A DNA stretch of 7,974 bases from Thermoleophilia bacterium (GTDB taxonomy: Bacteria; Actinomycetota; Thermoleophilia; RBG-16-64-13): the NCBI GenBank assembly GCA_016929985.1, contig JAFGIH010000237.1, positions 1 through 7,974 of the forward strand, in the 5' to 3' direction. Shown here piece after piece: positions 6,027 to 7,974 of the stretch. The stretch's first letter is position 1; each line of letters opens with the position of its first letter. A program made the translations under genes and the position numbers. The notes beneath the pieces are model-generated. The model did not search any database and had not been told where the DNA came from. It was given only the letters and a program-made list of their open reading frames with translations.

Positions 6027-7661
6027 TCAACGCTTTCTGCGCACCTCGTCCTTGATCCGTTGGATGTGGCCGCGGCCGAGGGCCTTGACCTCGCAACCCA
6101 ACTCGAAGTAACGGCGGATCTTCTCGTCCGAAAGCATGCCGAAGCAATCGATCACGGCCAGTCCCGAGCCGGCCCACTCCACCACCTGGTCGGGCTCCAG
6201 GTTGAGATAGGGCGAGTGCCGCACGGCGAAGATGATGGCCTCGACGCCGCGAAGGGCGACGTCCAAGTCCTTCTGTACGCGGACCTGGGGCAGATCCTGT
6301 TGGTTGCGGAAGAAGCGAGCCAGGGAGTGTCCCATGGCGGGATAGGTGTCGGGCGTCTCCAATTCATACCAATGGTCCACATAGGGATCGTGGACGCTCA
6401 GCTCCGCGCCCATCTCGGCGAGTTTGCGGACGACCAGTTCTGATCCGGAGTAACGCGTGTCGCCCACGTCCTCCCGGTAGCTCGCCCCGCACACCAGCAC
6501 CCGCGAGCCGGCGATGTAGCGGCCCATGTTACGCAGCGCATCGCGTGTGAGCTCGGCCACGTGTAGCGAGCGGGTGTCGTTGATGTCTATGGCCGCCGTC
6601 GTGATGCGGAAGATGTCGTCCTCAAAGCCCAGGATGTGCTTGTAAGCCCAGTAGCCCAGGCCCCCGTCCTTGGGCAGGCAGTAGCCACCGATGCCGGGGC
6701 CGGGGAAGATCATGTTGGAGTGGGTGGGCCGGACCTTGATGGCCTGGATGACCTTGGTCAGATCGACGCCATTGCGTTCGGCGAAGAGGCTCCACTCGTC
6801 CAGGAAGGCAAGGGTGGTGGCTCGGTAGGAGTTCTCCACGATCTTGCAGGTCTCGCTCTCGATGGGCCGGTCCATGACCGTGAGCGGGTAGTCCTTGGTG
6901 TTGAGGACCTCGGCAAGGAATTTGACCACGCGCTCGGTGGCCTCAGGGGTGCAGCCCGAGCAGACCCGCCAGAAGTCCCGGATGGAGGCCACGTATTGCC
7001 GCCCCGGCATGACCCGCTCGTAGCTGTGGGCGAGCAGGGGAGAGGCGTCGATGCCTCTCGCCTGGAAGGCCTTCTTCATGATGGGATAGGCCACGAACTC
7101 GGTGGTTCCGGGAGCGACGGTGGTTTCGATCACGACCAGGCACTCAGGCGGCACCTTCTCGCCGATGGTCTTCATGGTGGCCTCGAGGGCCGCCATCTCC
7201 ACCTCGCCGGTCTTCATGTCGCCCAGGCTGTGCTTGGTGTAGTCGCACTGCACGTCGACCACCACACAGTCGGCCAGGGCGAGACAGTCGCTGTTGAAGG
7301 TGGCGATGAGCGTCTCCTTGTCGCGCACGCAGCGCGCGATGAGGGCATCGACCTCGGGGTCCTCGGCCTTCACCGGTGACTCGCCACGGTTGAGGAGGGG
7401 GATCTTCCAGTAGCTGCGCGTGCTGGGCCGCTGACAGCCGATGACGAACTTGCTCGGCGCACCGCTCTGGTCAGCAGCGTCGGCGATGATAGCCGCCATG
7501 ACGGCGCCCACGAAGCCCACGCCCATGACCACGACCACTTCCTTACCCTCGGCTCGTGCCGATGCGGCCAGAGCCTTGACGCGGCCGAGCTCTGCTTCGT
7601 ACTCGTGGTGATCCGGCAGGGGGAAGGACTCGCCGGATGGGCTTATCGATACTTTAGGCAT
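6027..7661 (-). CDS. UDP-glucose/GDP-mannose dehydrogenase-family nucleotide-sugar dehydrogenase, long divergent form
   Basis: This 544-residue protein has the three parts of NAD-dependent nucleotide-sugar dehydrogenases, which oxidise a UDP- or GDP-sugar C6 alcohol to the acid in two steps. The Rossmann motif is GVGFVG (47-52). IETTVAPGTTE (178-188) and ERVMPGR (215-221) resemble the UDP-ManNAc dehydrogenase (WecC-like) branch. The central helix holds E270 and K273 (ESETCKIVENSYR). The catalytic Cys is C328 in GPGIGGYCLPKD (321-332). A second nucleotide-binding domain starts near VLVCGASYRED (388-398) and ends with VHDPY (423-427). Oddities: about 40 residues precede the Rossmann fold; VQCD (137-140) stands where a V-P-T-P type motif is usual; and the total is about 100 residues longer than the common 430-450. 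ATG 7661 is preferred (GGAG 5 nt upstream) over GTG 7667. No glycosyltransferase or other sugar gene is adjacent, so the sugar is not assigned. Confidence 0.85.
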   Translation of the reverse strand: MPKVSISPSGESFPLPDHHEYEAELGRVKALAASARAEGKEVVVVMGVGFVGAVMAAIIADAADQSGAPSKFVIGCQRPSTRSYWKIPLLNRGESPVKAEDPEVDALIARCVRDKETLIATFNSDCLALADCVVVDVQCDYTKHSLGDMKTGEVEMAALEATMKTIGEKVPPECLVVIETTVAPGTTEFVAYPIMKKAFQARGIDASPLLAHSYERVMPGRQYVASIRDFWRVCSGCTPEATERVVKFLAEVLNTKDYPLTVMDRPIESETCKIVENSYRATTLAFLDEWSLFAERNGVDLTKVIQAIKVRPTHSNMIFPGPGIGGYCLPKDGGLGYWAYKHILGFEDDIFRITTAAIDINDTRSLHVAELTRDALRNMGRYIAGSRVLVCGASYREDVGDTRYSGSELVVRKLAEMGAELSVHDPYVDHWYELETPDTYPAMGHSLARFFRNQQDLPQVRVQKDLDVALRGVEAIIFAVRHSPYLNLEPDQVVEWAGSGLAVIDCFGMLSDEKIRRYFELGCEVKALGRGHIQRIKDEVRRKR

Positions 7662-7676
7662 CGTCACTCCGTGAGC

Positions 7677-7736
7677 GGATAGGGGTTATTGTTCAGCAAC
7701 ATTCGCCAGAGATCTGTCGAACCCTATCCACGATAG
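7677..7736 (-). promoter_or_regulatory. Potentially structured leader before the nucleotide-sugar dehydrogenase gene
   Basis: On the minus strand GGATAGGGTT (7729 to 7720) can pair with AACCCCTATCC (7687 to 7677), with one bulged C. The 32 nt between them contain a TGTT-GCTG-AACA mini-hairpin. The same GATAG (7728-7724) can instead pair with an upstream CTATC (7736-7732) across a 3-nt loop, so two mutually exclusive stems are possible. The long stem ends 15 nt before the ATG, near the GGAG. This arrangement could be a translation or attenuation control element, or simply a double-stranded operator. It matches no riboswitch class I recognise. Confidence 0.35.
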
Positions 7737-7788
7737 CAGGCGGGAGCAGAGGGCCGACGGGCCTGATGACGCGGCGGCGTCGCCAGCC

Positions 7789-7974
7789 CTAGCGAGGTCG
7801 TCCTGCCGGCATCTTGGCCGCCCTTCCGATCTTGTCCATCATCTCTTCCACAGTGAGCACCTGGGCGACCAGATGGCGCATGGTCGCTAGGGCAGCCACC
7901 TGCAGGTCGGCAGCCGGACACCCGCCCATGTCGGCCGTGGCCGTGCCGTCGCTCAAGAAGAACACGCGGAACTC
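7789..7974 (-). CDS. Isochorismatase-family cysteine hydrolase (C-terminal fragment)
   Basis: The frame entering from the right edge is open for 61 codons and ends at TAG (7789-7791). It reads EFRVFFLSDGTATAD, then G-G-C-P, then LQVAALATMRHLVAQVLTVEEMMDKIG and a short Arg-rich tail. The strand V-F-F-L-S-D-G-T-A followed by a helix A-A-L-A-T-M-R and then V-L-T-x-E-E is the usual ending of isochorismatase-like (cysteine hydrolase) proteins, such as nicotinamidases, amidases and N-carbamoyl hydrolases. The catalytic Asp, Lys and Cys lie outside the window, so neither activity nor substrate can be judged. The gene ends 127 nt before the dehydrogenase; no T-rich terminator is seen between them, only small GC hairpins (for example GACGC-GGCG-GCGTC near 7767-7781). 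Confidence 0.65.
   Translation of the reverse strand, partial: EFRVFFLSDGTATADMGGCPAADLQVAALATMRHLVAQVLTVEEMMDKIGRAAKMPAGRPR

Noticed and set aside
7724..7921. Minus-strand frame of 65 codons beginning MSGCRPAGG
   Set aside because: It overlaps the isochorismatase-like C-terminus in another frame. Its composition (R, G, P, A, H) is that of an out-of-frame GC-rich reading.
1..7974. Defence system, CRISPR array, prophage or insertion sequence
   Set aside because: No direct-repeat array with spacers, terminal inverted repeats, transposase, integrase, nuclease or reverse-transcriptase motif was found. The genes look like ordinary chromosomal transport and metabolism functions.

Overview
This GC-rich bacterial window carries eight protein-coding genes, all read from the minus strand; the two at the edges are cut off. 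GTG/TTG start codons, strong GGAG-type ribosome binding sites and short overlapping operon junctions are used. The look of the two ABC ATPases, plus a CoA-ligase N-terminus of a type I associate with anaerobes, suggests an anaerobic actinobacterium (Coriobacteriia-like) or a relative. That is a low-confidence impression: there is no rRNA or marker gene here.

In transcription order (right to left): the C-terminal end of an isochorismatase-family hydrolase (7789-7974); a 127-nt gap holding a potentially structured leader; a long, divergent nucleotide-sugar dehydrogenase (6027-7661); a small TatA-type translocase subunit (5748-5966); and an MFS transporter of the oxalate/formate and monocarboxylate type (4349-5578). 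The first membrane helix of the MFS protein is encoded upstream of its only canonical start codon. A 112-nt intergenic region with nested dyads follows. Next comes a tight four-gene operon: a MarR-family regulator (3796-4236), two paralogous ABC ATPases (2844-3785 and 1952-2857) and one ABC-2 type permease (574-1962). The genes are spaced +10, -14 and -11 nt, so they are probably translationally coupled. After 106 nt comes the N-terminal part of an acyl-CoA synthetase (1-467), which runs off the left edge.

The marR-ABC-ABC-permease unit reads as a self-regulated exporter: the MarR protein would sense a ligand, and two different ATPases (perhaps a heterodimer) would drive one membrane protein. 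The most unusual element is in the permease. Between its third and fourth membrane helices lies an insert of about 200 residues, predicted to face outside, built from three gapless repeats of about 49 residues. Each repeat divides into two half-units of about 28 residues. The other genes (sugar-nucleotide oxidation, Tat export, solute uptake, CoA-ligase) have no obvious common pathway with the exporter. I see no tRNA, rRNA, CRISPR array, insertion sequence or phage gene.
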